A DNA stretch of 64,000 nt from Lentisphaeria bacterium. GTDB taxonomy: Bacteria; Verrucomicrobiota; Lentisphaeria; Victivallales; Victivallaceae. This document shows positions 42,983 to 54,216 of the stretch, one piece after another. The translations under genes were made by a program, and so were the position numbers. Under the pieces are notes generated by a model. That model saw only the letters and a program-made list of their open reading frames with translations. It ran no database searches and was not told where the DNA came from. The stretch's first letter is position 1; every line of letters begins with the position of its first letter. The stretch spans positions 20,368 to 84,367 of the forward strand of contig CAAGDG010000142.1 in NCBI GenBank assembly GCA_900768515.1, in the 5' to 3' direction.

Positions 42983-44314
42983 ATGACAAACCAGTTTCTG
43001 ATATTCGGCGCCGCCGCGCTGCTTCTGCTCGGCGCCGGGTGTGCCGTCACGGACGAACCGGACGAAATACCGAAGGCGGAAGTGGATCCCGAACTTTATG
43101 AGAAAGCGGCTCTTCTGGCCGGGACCATCGATTTTCTGAGCCGCAACTACGCCGATCCGGACCGGGCGACCGAAAACAAACTCTACGACGCCGCGCTGCG
43201 CGGCATGGTCCGCGAACTCGATCCCTACTCCGGTTACGAACCGCCGCCGGAATTCCAGGTCAACCAGGAGGAACGCAGCGGGGAGTACGCCGGAATCGGA
43301 GTCGTGACGGTCAAGCGGAGCGATCACCCACTCCAGATCGTCGGCGTCCTGCCGGACTCCCCCGCCGCGGCCGCCGGAATCAAACCGGGCGAAGGAATCC
43401 TCCGAATCGGCAATGAGCGGACCGCTTCGCTGTCGCTCGAGGATTGTTCCGCCCGGATCCGCGGACCGGCCGGTTCCGAACTGCAGCTGGAACTCACCGG
43501 TCCGGAGGGCGGTCCGACCCGGATGGTGACGCTCAAACGCGCAATCGTGGTCCGGCCGTCGGTGCCGAAGGAGAGCGCAAGGATCATCGGAGACGGCGTG
43601 GGCTATCTGCGGATTGAAAACTTCAACGCGCACACCCCGGCCGAATTTCGCGACCGCCTCGAAACGCTGCGCAAAGCCGGCATGACCCGCGGCCTGATCC
43701 TCGACCTGCGCGGCAATCCCGGCGGACTGGTCGGCGGAGCGACCGAAATCGCCTCCATGCTGCTGCCGGAAGGCAAAACCATCTTCACCGTCGAGCCGCG
43801 CGATCCGCGGGAACGGCAGGAGCTCCGAACCGGACCGGTGGATTTCCGCGACACCGAACTGCCGCTGGTGATTCTGGTCAACCCTCTCACCGCCAGCGCT
43901 TCCGAACTCCTCGCGGGAGCCCTGCGCGACAACGGCCGCGCCCGGCTGGTCGGCATGAAAACCTTCGGGAAAGGAACCCTGCTGCGGGTGCTGGAACTGC
44001 CCAACGGCGGCGCCCTCCGTTACGCGGCCAGCTACTACCGCACCCCCGCCGGCCACCAGATCGAAGGACAGGGTCTCGAACCGGATATCGCAATCGAACT
44101 GTCGCCGAAGGAGACGCTGCAGCTTGCAGCGCAGAGCGACCGCCATCCCGGGGAGACCGAACCCGCCGGGGAGGGCGCGCTCCGCGACCGCCAGCTGGAA
44201 GCGGCGCTCGCACTGTTCGCTTCTCCCGCGGCGACGGAACCGGATCCGGAGTCCCCTGCCGCCACGCCCCGCCCTCCGGTTCCGGAGAGCGGAAACGGCG
44301 CGGAAAATCGGTAA
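42983..44314 (+). CDS. Carboxyl-terminal processing protease (S41 family), lipoprotein
   Basis: A 443-residue periplasmic protease. The lipoprotein signal peptide ends LLLLGAGC (Cys about 20). A PDZ domain covers about 100-180 (IGVVTV...GVLPDSPAAAAGIKPGEGILRIG). The S41 catalytic part shows VGYLRIENFNAHTPAEF, LILDLRGNPGGL, the nucleophile Ser in NPLTASASELLAGAL and the Lys in GMKTFGKGTLL. The tail is Pro/Glu-rich and probably flexible. It trims C-termini of envelope proteins. ATG 42983 follows AGGAG. Confidence 0.94.
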   Translation: MTNQFLIFGAAALLLLGAGCAVTDEPDEIPKAEVDPELYEKAALLAGTIDFLSRNYADPDRATENKLYDAALRGMVRELDPYSGYEPPPEFQVNQEERSGEYAGIGVVTVKRSDHPLQIVGVLPDSPAAAAGIKPGEGILRIGNERTASLSLEDCSARIRGPAGSELQLELTGPEGGPTRMVTLKRAIVVRPSVPKESARIIGDGVGYLRIENFNAHTPAEFRDRLETLRKAGMTRGLILDLRGNPGGLVGGATEIASMLLPEGKTIFTVEPRDPRERQELRTGPVDFRDTELPLVILVNPLTASASELLAGALRDNGRARLVGMKTFGKGTLLRVLELPNGGALRYAASYYRTPAGHQIEGQGLEPDIAIELSPKETLQLAAQSDRHPGETEPAGEGALRDRQLEAALALFASPAATEPDPESPAATPRPPVPESGNGAENR

Positions 44315-44333
44315 CTATTTCCGGGAGGCGGGT

Positions 44334-44362
44334 TGACAGGATTCCCTCCGGAGAGTATATTA
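44334..44362 (+). promoter_or_regulatory. Promoter of carB
   Basis: TTGACA (44334-44339, perfect consensus), 17 bp, TATATT (44357-44362), the strongest promoter-like sequence in the window. It leaves a leader of about 95 bases with no obvious riboswitch. Confidence 0.75.
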
Positions 44363-44462
44363 CATCCCGGTTTGTGCATCAGCAATTACAGATGAGATCC
44401 TCTCTTCAGGCTCCGGCGGGGAGCGTGAAGCACGGGAGACACAGAAAAAGGATCATACTATC

Positions 44463-47669
<3,207 letters not shown>

Positions 47670-47697
47670 TTCCGGCCCGGGGATAGGAGGGTATCCG

Positions 47698-49125
47698 GTG
47701 GTCACCGCCTGGATCATCGTCATTCTGGTGTTGATTCTGCTGCCGGTCTCGCTGATCGCGTGGCACTATTTCACCCGTTCAGCCGAGCTGAACCGGCTGC
47801 TGGATCGCGCCAATGAGCGGCGGCGGGAGATCACCAACTTCCTGTCACGCTTCTCCACCGGACTGCAGGAGGAGGACGGAGTCTCCGGAGCGATGCACGC
47901 AGCCGCCCGCCACGTCGCGGAGCAGACCGACGCGGAGTCGGTCGCCATCTACGAACTCACCAACGGAGAGCTGCGGGTGGAAGGCGTCTGCGGCACCTAT
48001 CCGCTGATCCACAGCACCAACAAGCTGCTCTTCTCCCGCCACCACCATCTCTTCGAGGCACTGCGCCGGGAACGGATCCGGATCGGCGAAGGATTTCTGG
48101 GCGGAGTGGCCGCGACCCGGCATCCGGAACTGGTGCCGGACGCTTCCGCGGACGAACGCTTCCTCGAATATCCGGAGTACACCAGTTTCGGCAGTGTGAT
48201 GGCGATCCCGCTGCTCCATGACGGCAACCTGGTGGGCATCGTCTGCGCGACGACCAACCGGCTCCGGCCCGGGATGCCGTTTTCCGAAGCGCAGTTCGAC
48301 CGGTTGCGGCTGCTCTCCGGCCAGGTGCTGATGGTCCACAATCTGGTTCGGGTCTACAGCGAGATCAGCAAACGCGAGCGGATCGACCAGGAACTCGAAT
48401 TCGCCCGGCACATTCAGCTTTCACTGCTGCCGGAAGCGTTCCCGGCTTGGGATCAGTTCTCGATCGACGCCTACACCCGTTCGGCCAAGGAGGTCAACGG
48501 AGACTTCTACGATTTCATCGAAATCGACAAGGACCGGCTGCTGGTCCTGATCGGCGACGCCTGCGGGAAGGGAATCCCCGCCTGCATGCTGACCGCGATG
48601 ACCCGGAGCTATGCGCGATGCCTGGTGGACAATTTCACCACCCTCGGCGATTTCCTCAAACAGATCAACGCAAAACTCTACCGCGGAACCGACGCCGACC
48701 GCTTCATCACGCTGGGCTGCTGTCTGCTGGACCGGCGCAATTCGCTGCTGGAATTCGGACGGGCGGGGCACACCGATCTGTTGAGCTACATACACGGACA
48801 CATCCGGGTCGTTTCGCCGGACGGGGCGGCGCTCGGGATTCTGCCGGACGATTTCGCGTCGTTCGACACCATCTGTCTGGCGATCGAGCCGGGCAGCGCA
48901 TTGATGATGTACTCCGACGGACTTTCCGAAGCGCTCGACAAGAACGGCGAGGAGTTCGGCATCGAGCGGCTCAAGACGGTGTTTCACCATTCCTGCGAAC
49001 TCGGCGGCACGCCGCGCATGGTCATGGACCGGGTGGTCAACGCCGTGGCCGACTTTGAAGTCGAGCAGGGTGACGATCAGACCATCGTGCTGATCCGCTG
49101 CTCCGGCGACACGGAAAAATCCTGA
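47698..49125 (+). CDS. Membrane-anchored GAF-domain SpoIIE/RsbU-type protein phosphatase
   Basis: A 475-residue signalling phosphatase. GTG 47698 is the start, with AGGAGG at 47685-47690; upstream frames run into carB. Residues 3-22 form a membrane helix, then a short coiled coil, a GAF domain (about 45-200, containing VAIYELTNGELRVEGVCG) and a PP2C-type catalytic domain with EVNGDFYDFIEID, GDACGKGIPACMLTAM (about 287) and MMYSDGLSEA. Such proteins dephosphorylate anti-anti-sigma factors. No partner anti-sigma or STAS gene is nearby. The signal sensed is unknown. Confidence 0.93.
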   Translation: MVTAWIIVILVLILLPVSLIAWHYFTRSAELNRLLDRANERRREITNFLSRFSTGLQEEDGVSGAMHAAARHVAEQTDAESVAIYELTNGELRVEGVCGTYPLIHSTNKLLFSRHHHLFEALRRERIRIGEGFLGGVAATRHPELVPDASADERFLEYPEYTSFGSVMAIPLLHDGNLVGIVCATTNRLRPGMPFSEAQFDRLRLLSGQVLMVHNLVRVYSEISKRERIDQELEFARHIQLSLLPEAFPAWDQFSIDAYTRSAKEVNGDFYDFIEIDKDRLLVLIGDACGKGIPACMLTAMTRSYARCLVDNFTTLGDFLKQINAKLYRGTDADRFITLGCCLLDRRNSLLEFGRAGHTDLLSYIHGHIRVVSPDGAALGILPDDFASFDTICLAIEPGSALMMYSDGLSEALDKNGEEFGIERLKTVFHHSCELGGTPRMVMDRVVNAVADFEVEQGDDQTIVLIRCSGDTEKS

Positions 49126-49162
49126 TTTTTCCTTAGAATCATCCATTTCAAGCGGTTGCGGC

Positions 49163-49191
49163 TTGCCGAAACCGAAAGGTTGTGGTATATT
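49163..49191 (+). promoter_or_regulatory. Promoter of the tandem NDK-like gene
   Basis: TTGCCG (49163-49168), 17 bp, TATATT (49186-49191). It rules out in-frame starts upstream of 49237. Confidence 0.6.
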
Positions 49192-49236
49192 ATCCGATTA
49201 CGAATTACCATAAACGACAATCAGGGAAATCGGAAA

Positions 49237-50424
49237 ATGGCAACTGAAGTATCGTACATCCTCATCACCCCTTACAGCCTTTTGAAATCCCGGACCGGCG
49301 GCATCATCGCCCGGCTGATGTCGCGCACCGACCTTGAATTCATCGGGGCCCAGGTGCTCGCCTTCACCCGGGAAATGGCGGAACGGTACGCACGGAGCCT
49401 CGAAGAGGCCACCGCCCACATCTCCGGAGAGACCGGGAAGATGCTCGCGGATTACGTCCGCGCCAACTTTCCGCCGCGTGAAGACGGGCGCAAGGAACGC
49501 ACTTTGATGCTGCTGTTCCGCGGAGAGGACGCCTGCCGGAAACTCTCCGAAATCGTCGGCCGGCTCTCCCCCTATTCGCCGCGGAACCTGAGCGCCGGAG
49601 AGACGCTGCGCGACACCTACGCCGACCTGGTCGAAGACAAGGACAATCCAAAGGTGATCCGCTACTTCGAACCGGCTGTCCTGACGCCGCCGAACATGCG
49701 CGAGGCGCTGGTCAAGCTCAAATTGTTCGAAGAGTTCGCCCAGTCCTCCCCGAACCTGGTCGACAACTCGCTGGGAAGCACGCCCGAAGATGAACGAACT
49801 TTGGTCATCATCAAACCGGACAACTGGCGCCATCCCTCGAGCCGCCCCGGCAACATCATCGACATGCTGAGCCGGACCGGACTGCGGATCGTCGGCTGCA
49901 AGGTCCACCGCATGAGCGTCAACGACGCGCTGGAGTTCTACGGTCCGGTGCAGGGGGCGCTGCGCAGCAAGCTGGCGCCGAAGATCGGTGAAAAGGCGCG
50001 GGAACTTTTCGAACGCGAATTCCAGGTCAAACTGCCGCAGGAGTCTCTCCCCAGTCTGGTGGAGTCGGTCGGCATTCCCTACGCCGACGACCAGTTCTCC
50101 CAGCTGATCGAATTCATGTCCGGCCGCCGTCCGGAGGAGTGTGACGAAGAAGCGCGCAAACGGCAGAACAGCGAGGCAAAATGCCTGGTGCTGATTTATG
50201 AGGGAGTGGATGCGATCAGCAAGATCCGTTCGGTACTCGGGCCGACGGATCCCTCCAAAGCGCCCGGCGGCACCGTCCGCCGCGATTTCGGCAGCAACGT
50301 GATGGTCAACACCGCGCACGCCTCCGACGCCCCCGAAAGCGTGGTCCGGGAGATGAAGATCATCCGGATCGACCAGAACTCGCTCGCCACCCGGATTCAC
50401 GAATTTCTCGCCGAACAATGTTGA
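49237..50424 (+). CDS. Two-domain nucleoside-diphosphate-kinase-like protein
   Basis: A 395-residue protein of two NDK-type domains. Each begins similarly: ILITPYSLLKSRTGGIIARLMSRT in the first (residues about 7-30) and LVIIKPDNWRHPSSRPGNIIDMLSRT in the second (about 189-214). The second ends with GTVRRDFGSNVMVNTAHASDAPESVVREM, which matches the NDK active-site pattern with the phospho-acceptor His. The first has no His in the matching place (FEPAVLTPPNMREAL). NDK evens out nucleoside triphosphate pools. One active and one structural or regulatory half is the simplest reading. ATG 49237 follows AGGGAAAT. It overlaps crcB by seven bases. Confidence 0.88.
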   Translation: MATEVSYILITPYSLLKSRTGGIIARLMSRTDLEFIGAQVLAFTREMAERYARSLEEATAHISGETGKMLADYVRANFPPREDGRKERTLMLLFRGEDACRKLSEIVGRLSPYSPRNLSAGETLRDTYADLVEDKDNPKVIRYFEPAVLTPPNMREALVKLKLFEEFAQSSPNLVDNSLGSTPEDERTLVIIKPDNWRHPSSRPGNIIDMLSRTGLRIVGCKVHRMSVNDALEFYGPVQGALRSKLAPKIGEKARELFEREFQVKLPQESLPSLVESVGIPYADDQFSQLIEFMSGRRPEECDEEARKRQNSEAKCLVLIYEGVDAISKIRSVLGPTDPSKAPGGTVRRDFGSNVMVNTAHASDAPESVVREMKIIRIDQNSLATRIHEFLAEQC

Positions 50425-50801
50425 AGAACCTCGCATTGATCGCGCTGGCCGGCGCGGCCGGGACGCTCGCCCGCTTCGGGTTGAGCAGCGGCGTCGACCA
50501 TCTGTGGCGGACACACTTCCCGTGGGGAACTTACGCCGTCAACGCCGCCGGCTCCCTGCTGGCCGGATTCGCCTGGATGGCGTTCGAACAGCACTCCGGG
50601 TGGCGGGATGACCACGCCACGCTGTTTTTCGTCGGGTTTCTGGGAGCATTCACCACGTTTTCGAGCGTGATGCTCGATGCGGCAAAACTACTTCACCAGG
50701 GGGCGTTCTGGAGTGCGGCCGGCATGCTGGCCGCACAGGTGCTGACCGGAATCGGCGCCGCGCTGCTCGGGATCGGCGGCGCCAAACTGATCTGGGGGTG
50801 A
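50418..50801 (+). CDS. crcB: Fluoride-specific channel/exporter CrcB (Fluc)
   Basis: A 127-residue membrane protein with four helices. LIALAGAAGTLARFGLS at the start, TYAVNAAGSLLAGF, and GFLGAFTTFSS carry the conserved Asn, Gly and Phe/Ser/Thr residues of the dual-topology fluoride channel. It lowers cytoplasmic fluoride. Because it overlaps the upstream gene, it has no room for a fluoride riboswitch of its own. Confidence 0.94.
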   Translation: MLKNLALIALAGAAGTLARFGLSSGVDHLWRTHFPWGTYAVNAAGSLLAGFAWMAFEQHSGWRDDHATLFFVGFLGAFTTFSSVMLDAAKLLHQGAFWSAAGMLAAQVLTGIGAALLGIGGAKLIWG

Positions 50802-50835
50802 ACTCCCGGAACTGCAACCGGACACGGAGGTGCGC

Positions 50836-52236
50836 ATGAATCGAAATTTCTGGAAGGCGAACTGGCCGATGGCGGTCCTGCTGGCGGCGGGATTCCTGGT
50901 CCGTTTCGGTTTTGCGCTGCCGGGCCTGCTGGACCACCCGGAACAGTGTTTCTCGCGCCCCGACACCCCCGGCTATCTGGAGCCGGCCCGTTCCCTCGCC
51001 GCCGGCGAGGGTTACACGATCAACGGGGAACCGGCGATGGACCGGGTCCCGGGGTTTCCGCTGTTTGCGGCAATTTTCCTGCGGCTTTTCGGAAGTGAGT
51101 CCGGCATCCCGGCCCTGGTGATCGCACTGATCGCGGTCGGCACCCTGACCGCGATCCCGGTCCGGTGGGCCGGAGCGATCTGGTTCAACCGGCGGGTAGG
51201 CACGGTCGCCGCCGCGCTCTATCTCTTCAACCCGACCGCGATTGCCAATGCGCCCATGCTGCTCAGCGACACTCTTTTCGCACTGTTCGCCGCGCTTCAG
51301 CTCGCCTTCTTCGGACTCTTCCGCAGGCGGAAATCGCTGGAATGGCTGCTCGCCGCCTTCGGCTGTGCGGCGCTCGGCGCCCTGATCCGGCCGATCAACT
51401 CGGTCTGGCTGCTGCCGGGCCTGTTCCTGGTGGCGATCACCCCGCAACTGGAGTGGCGGAAACGGCTGAGTTACGGCTTTGCCGCAGGCACACTGTTTCT
51501 GCTGATTCTGCTGCCCTGGCAGTGCCGGAACGCGCGTTTCGGCGGCGGGTATGTGCTCGACGGCAATACCGGAGCCATGTACCACCAGAACGGGGCAATG
51601 CTGCTGGCCAAGGTCAACGGGACCGATTTCGAGGAGGAAAAACGGAAAATCCTCGCGGAACTTGAAATCGAATTCGCCGACCGGGAGAAATATCCCGATC
51701 TCGCCAGCCGGACCGACTACCGGCTGCGCCGGTTCCGGGAACTGATCCTGGCGCATCCGCTGGCGTGGTTCCCCCAGCATCTGCGCCCCCACATCCTGCT
51801 GCCCGACGTTCCGACGCTGCTGGAAAACTGCGGAGTCACCAGCGCAAACCGGGGGACCCTCTCGGTTCTGCAGCGCGACGGAATCTTTGCCGCTGTCAAA
51901 CACTATTTCGGTGGAAAACTCCGGTTGCTCTGGCCGCTGCTCCCCCTGCTGGCGGTCACGGGGGTGACCTATCTGGCGGCCCTGGCCACGCTGCTGATCT
52001 ATCTGCGGTACTGGCGGAAATGCTATTATTATTTGTTTGTCTTCCTTGCGTTCGTCGAATACTATTTCTTTCTGCCCGGTCCGATCACGGTACCGCGTTA
52101 CCAGCTTCCGGCCCTGCCGTTTCTGACGCTGCTGGCGGCCGCCATTCTGGTGCCCTGCGCGGAACGGTGGTTTCACCGGCCGGCGAATCTGAACGGCGGC
52201 GAGACCTTCGCATCCGTGACCGAACCCCGTCCGTGA
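50836..52236 (+). CDS. Membrane glycosyltransferase, GT39/ArnT-like
   Basis: A 466-residue protein with about ten hydrophobic helices and a C-terminal cytoplasmic tail. The large first loop carries RPDTPGYLEPARSLAAGEGYT and DRVPGFPLFAAIFL, where the acidic residue and RxPGYP-like motif match PMT/ArnT-type transferases that use polyprenyl-phosphate sugars. It probably glycosylates envelope components. ATG 50836 is chosen with GGAGG five bases ahead; GTG 50830 is possible. It is 35 bp downstream of crcB. Confidence 0.8.
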   Translation: MNRNFWKANWPMAVLLAAGFLVRFGFALPGLLDHPEQCFSRPDTPGYLEPARSLAAGEGYTINGEPAMDRVPGFPLFAAIFLRLFGSESGIPALVIALIAVGTLTAIPVRWAGAIWFNRRVGTVAAALYLFNPTAIANAPMLLSDTLFALFAALQLAFFGLFRRRKSLEWLLAAFGCAALGALIRPINSVWLLPGLFLVAITPQLEWRKRLSYGFAAGTLFLLILLPWQCRNARFGGGYVLDGNTGAMYHQNGAMLLAKVNGTDFEEEKRKILAELEIEFADREKYPDLASRTDYRLRRFRELILAHPLAWFPQHLRPHILLPDVPTLLENCGVTSANRGTLSVLQRDGIFAAVKHYFGGKLRLLWPLLPLLAVTGVTYLAALATLLIYLRYWRKCYYYLFVFLAFVEYYFFLPGPITVPRYQLPALPFLTLLAAAILVPCAERWFHRPANLNGGETFASVTEPRP

Positions 52237-52292
52237 TCCGCGTCGCGGGCCCGCCTCCGGAAAATTTTTCTGCAAAAAAATTTTTTCAGCTA

Positions 52293-52321
52293 TTGACAAT
52301 TGTACTGTTTTAGCCCATAAT
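52293..52321 (+). promoter_or_regulatory. Promoter of the GntR-pseudopilin-lyase operon
   Basis: TTGACA (52293-52298), 17 bp, CATAAT (52316-52321). The -35 is perfect and overlaps the first operator-like element. Confidence 0.65.
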
Positions 52322-52350
52322 GATACAGATCAAATAGACAAGTACAATTG
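52297..52350 (+). promoter_or_regulatory. Paired operator-like inverted repeat around the GntR promoter
   Basis: CAATTGTACT (52297-52306) and its exact reverse complement AGTACAATTG (52341-52350) are 44 bp apart, flanking the -10. The arrangement suits autorepression by the adjacent GntR/AraR-like regulator, whose Bacillus relative binds sites containing TTGTAC. Binding is inferred. Confidence 0.55.
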
Positions 52351-52363
52351 AGGAAATTTTCGA

Positions 52364-53413
52364 ATGCCCCGGAGTACGGCACGGTTCATCTACGATTCAC
52401 TGCGCAAGCAGATTGAGACCAATCTGTTCACGCCGGGGACACGGCTGCCCTCAGAACAGCAGCTCGCCCTGACCTTTCAGGCGAGCCGGATGACGGTGCG
52501 GAAGGCTCTCGCCCAGTTGGAGCGGGAGGGGAGAATCCTCTGCCGGCCGGGAGTCGGTTCCTACGTCCGAAACGCCTCCCTCCGTCAGGCGGCCGGCCCC
52601 CGGACCAGAATAGGGATCACCGGTATTCCGGAGGCGGCACAGAACATGTTCACCCGCTTTACCGGAGTTCTCTACAACGCGCTCCAGGAGTGCGGACCGC
52701 GCCACAACTGTGAAATCCTGCTCCTGGATGACAAGGAGTTCTGCGTCGATACGGATGTGGATGGCTTTTTCTGCATCATGCTGCCGATGGAAAAATTCGA
52801 CAGCGCCTCCCTGATTGCGGAGCACAAACCTGTTGTTCTCCTGAACCGGATTGCCGACCAGCCGAATCTCTCCTATGTCGCGGTGGATGAAGCCGACGCC
52901 ACCGCGCGGATCGTCCGGCGAATGCTTCAAAACGGCGCCCGGAACATTTTGTTCCTGGGAGGGAGCCGCACCCCCTGCCGGGGATATTATCCGCACTATA
53001 TGCGAGAACAGGGATATCGAAACGGATATCTTGAGGAACGGATTCCCGTTGACGAGGATTTGATTCTTCCAATATCATTCACCATAAAAGAGGCGATCGA
53101 TAACCTGATCCGCCGTCAGCCGGATGCGGTGTTTGTCAGCGGGGATTTTCTGATGTTCAACGCCCACGCCGCAATCAGTGCGGCCCTGCCGCGACTCCGG
53201 AACAAACCCTGCCTCTTCTGTTTCGACGATACCCGGGAGTTCTCATTACTCGACGGGATCCCGGTTTCCTGCGGCCGGATGCCTCTGGCGCGGATGTGCG
53301 ACCGCGCCATTCACTTCCTGAGCGACCGGAAACGGGGAATGCCGGGTCCGGAAACCATTCACGAAATTTTCCCGATGGGGTTTTGGATTTCCGATTGTCC
53401 GTTTCTAATTTGA
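52364..53413 (+). CDS. GntR-family regulator with sugar-binding effector domain (AraR-like)
   Basis: A 349-residue regulator. Residues 5-70 are a winged helix of the GntR type ([45 protein letters not shown]). The rest is a LacI-type periplasmic-binding fold ([13 protein letters not shown]... [30 protein letters not shown]). This GntR-LacI hybrid layout is that of AraR. It heads an operon: a pseudopilin starts 11 bp after its stop and a secreted lyase follows. The likely ligand is a sugar released by that lyase. Confidence 0.92.
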   Translation: MPRSTARFIYDSLRKQIETNLFTPGTRLPSEQQLALTFQASRMTVRKALAQLEREGRILCRPGVGSYVRNASLRQAAGPRTRIGITGIPEAAQNMFTRFTGVLYNALQECGPRHNCEILLLDDKEFCVDTDVDGFFCIMLPMEKFDSASLIAEHKPVVLLNRIADQPNLSYVAVDEADATARIVRRMLQNGARNILFLGGSRTPCRGYYPHYMREQGYRNGYLEERIPVDEDLILPISFTIKEAIDNLIRRQPDAVFVSGDFLMFNAHAAISAALPRLRNKPCLFCFDDTREFSLLDGIPVSCGRMPLARMCDRAIHFLSDRKRGMPGPETIHEIFPMGFWISDCPFLI

Positions 53414-53424
53414 AAGGTAAAGAA

Positions 53425-54162
53425 ATGAAAAGACAACACTGTTTCACCCTGATCGAGCTGCTCGTCGTCATTGCGATCATCGCCATCCTGGCGGCAATGC
53501 TGCTGCCCGCCCTCAACCAGGCGCGCGCCAAGGCCCGGGCCATTACCTGCGTCAACAACATGAAGACGCTCGGACTTGCCAACAATTTGTATTCGAACGA
53601 CTTCGACGGATTCGACGTGCGGCACAACAACGGAACCAGCGGTTACGGCGACCAGTGGCATACGAGCAACATGTTCCTGTCGAGCTATTTCAATGTCGAA
53701 ACCAACAGCACCAAATTCATCCTTGGCGACCCGGACTACCTCTGCATCCCCTTCAATCGGATCTGCCCGGAAAAAGTCGGCGTCAAAACCAATGCCGAAA
53801 CCGGCAAGGTCTCCCTCGGTCATTACGGCAAGAACGGCACCGGCCTCTACTCCGTCTACGGTACTCCCGGAACCGCCGGCGTCGGAAAATGGACGTTGAT
53901 CTACCAGTACAGCCGGGTCAAGAGTCCGTCGACGAAGATCCATCATATCGAAGGATTCAGCAACGCCACGCCGCCGGGAGGCGACTGGAACATGACCCGT
54001 CCCCAGGCGGCGAACGTCAACGGCTATCTGACCGGGAAAGGGGTTCACTACATTCACTCCAACCGGGCAAACGTGCTCTTCTTCGACGGTCACGTCGCCC
54101 CGCAGGGGCAGCCGGAAACCTACGCGACCGATCCCGATCCCTGGGAAGCCTATGAGGATTGA
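53425..54162 (+). CDS. Pseudopilin with prepilin-type N-terminus (Cys at -1) and H-X9-DG motif
   Basis: A 245-residue pseudopilin. ATG 53425 with GAAAGG at 53412-53417. The leader MKRQHC precedes [19 protein letters not shown], so the residue before the predicted cleavage is Cys, not Gly. The helix ends [10 protein letters not shown], and [12 protein letters not shown] near the C-terminus fits H-X9-DG exactly. It lies between a sugar-responsive regulator and a secreted polysaccharide lyase in one transcription unit, suggesting that the pilin is induced together with the enzyme, perhaps to hold enzyme or polymer at the cell surface. Confidence 0.92.
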   Translation: MKRQHCFTLIELLVVIAIIAILAAMLLPALNQARAKARAITCVNNMKTLGLANNLYSNDFDGFDVRHNNGTSGYGDQWHTSNMFLSSYFNVETNSTKFILGDPDYLCIPFNRICPEKVGVKTNAETGKVSLGHYGKNGTGLYSVYGTPGTAGVGKWTLIYQYSRVKSPSTKIHHIEGFSNATPPGGDWNMTRPQAANVNGYLTGKGVHYIHSNRANVLFFDGHVAPQGQPETYATDPDPWEAYED

Positions 54163-54216
54163 GTTCCGACCGCATCTCCGCCTTTTTCACTGATAAAATC
54201 AAATCAAAAGGTTATC

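Noticed and set aside
44315..44462. Riboswitch or attenuator in the carB leader
   Set aside because: The leader of about 95 bases shows no terminator/antiterminator pair or known riboswitch core.
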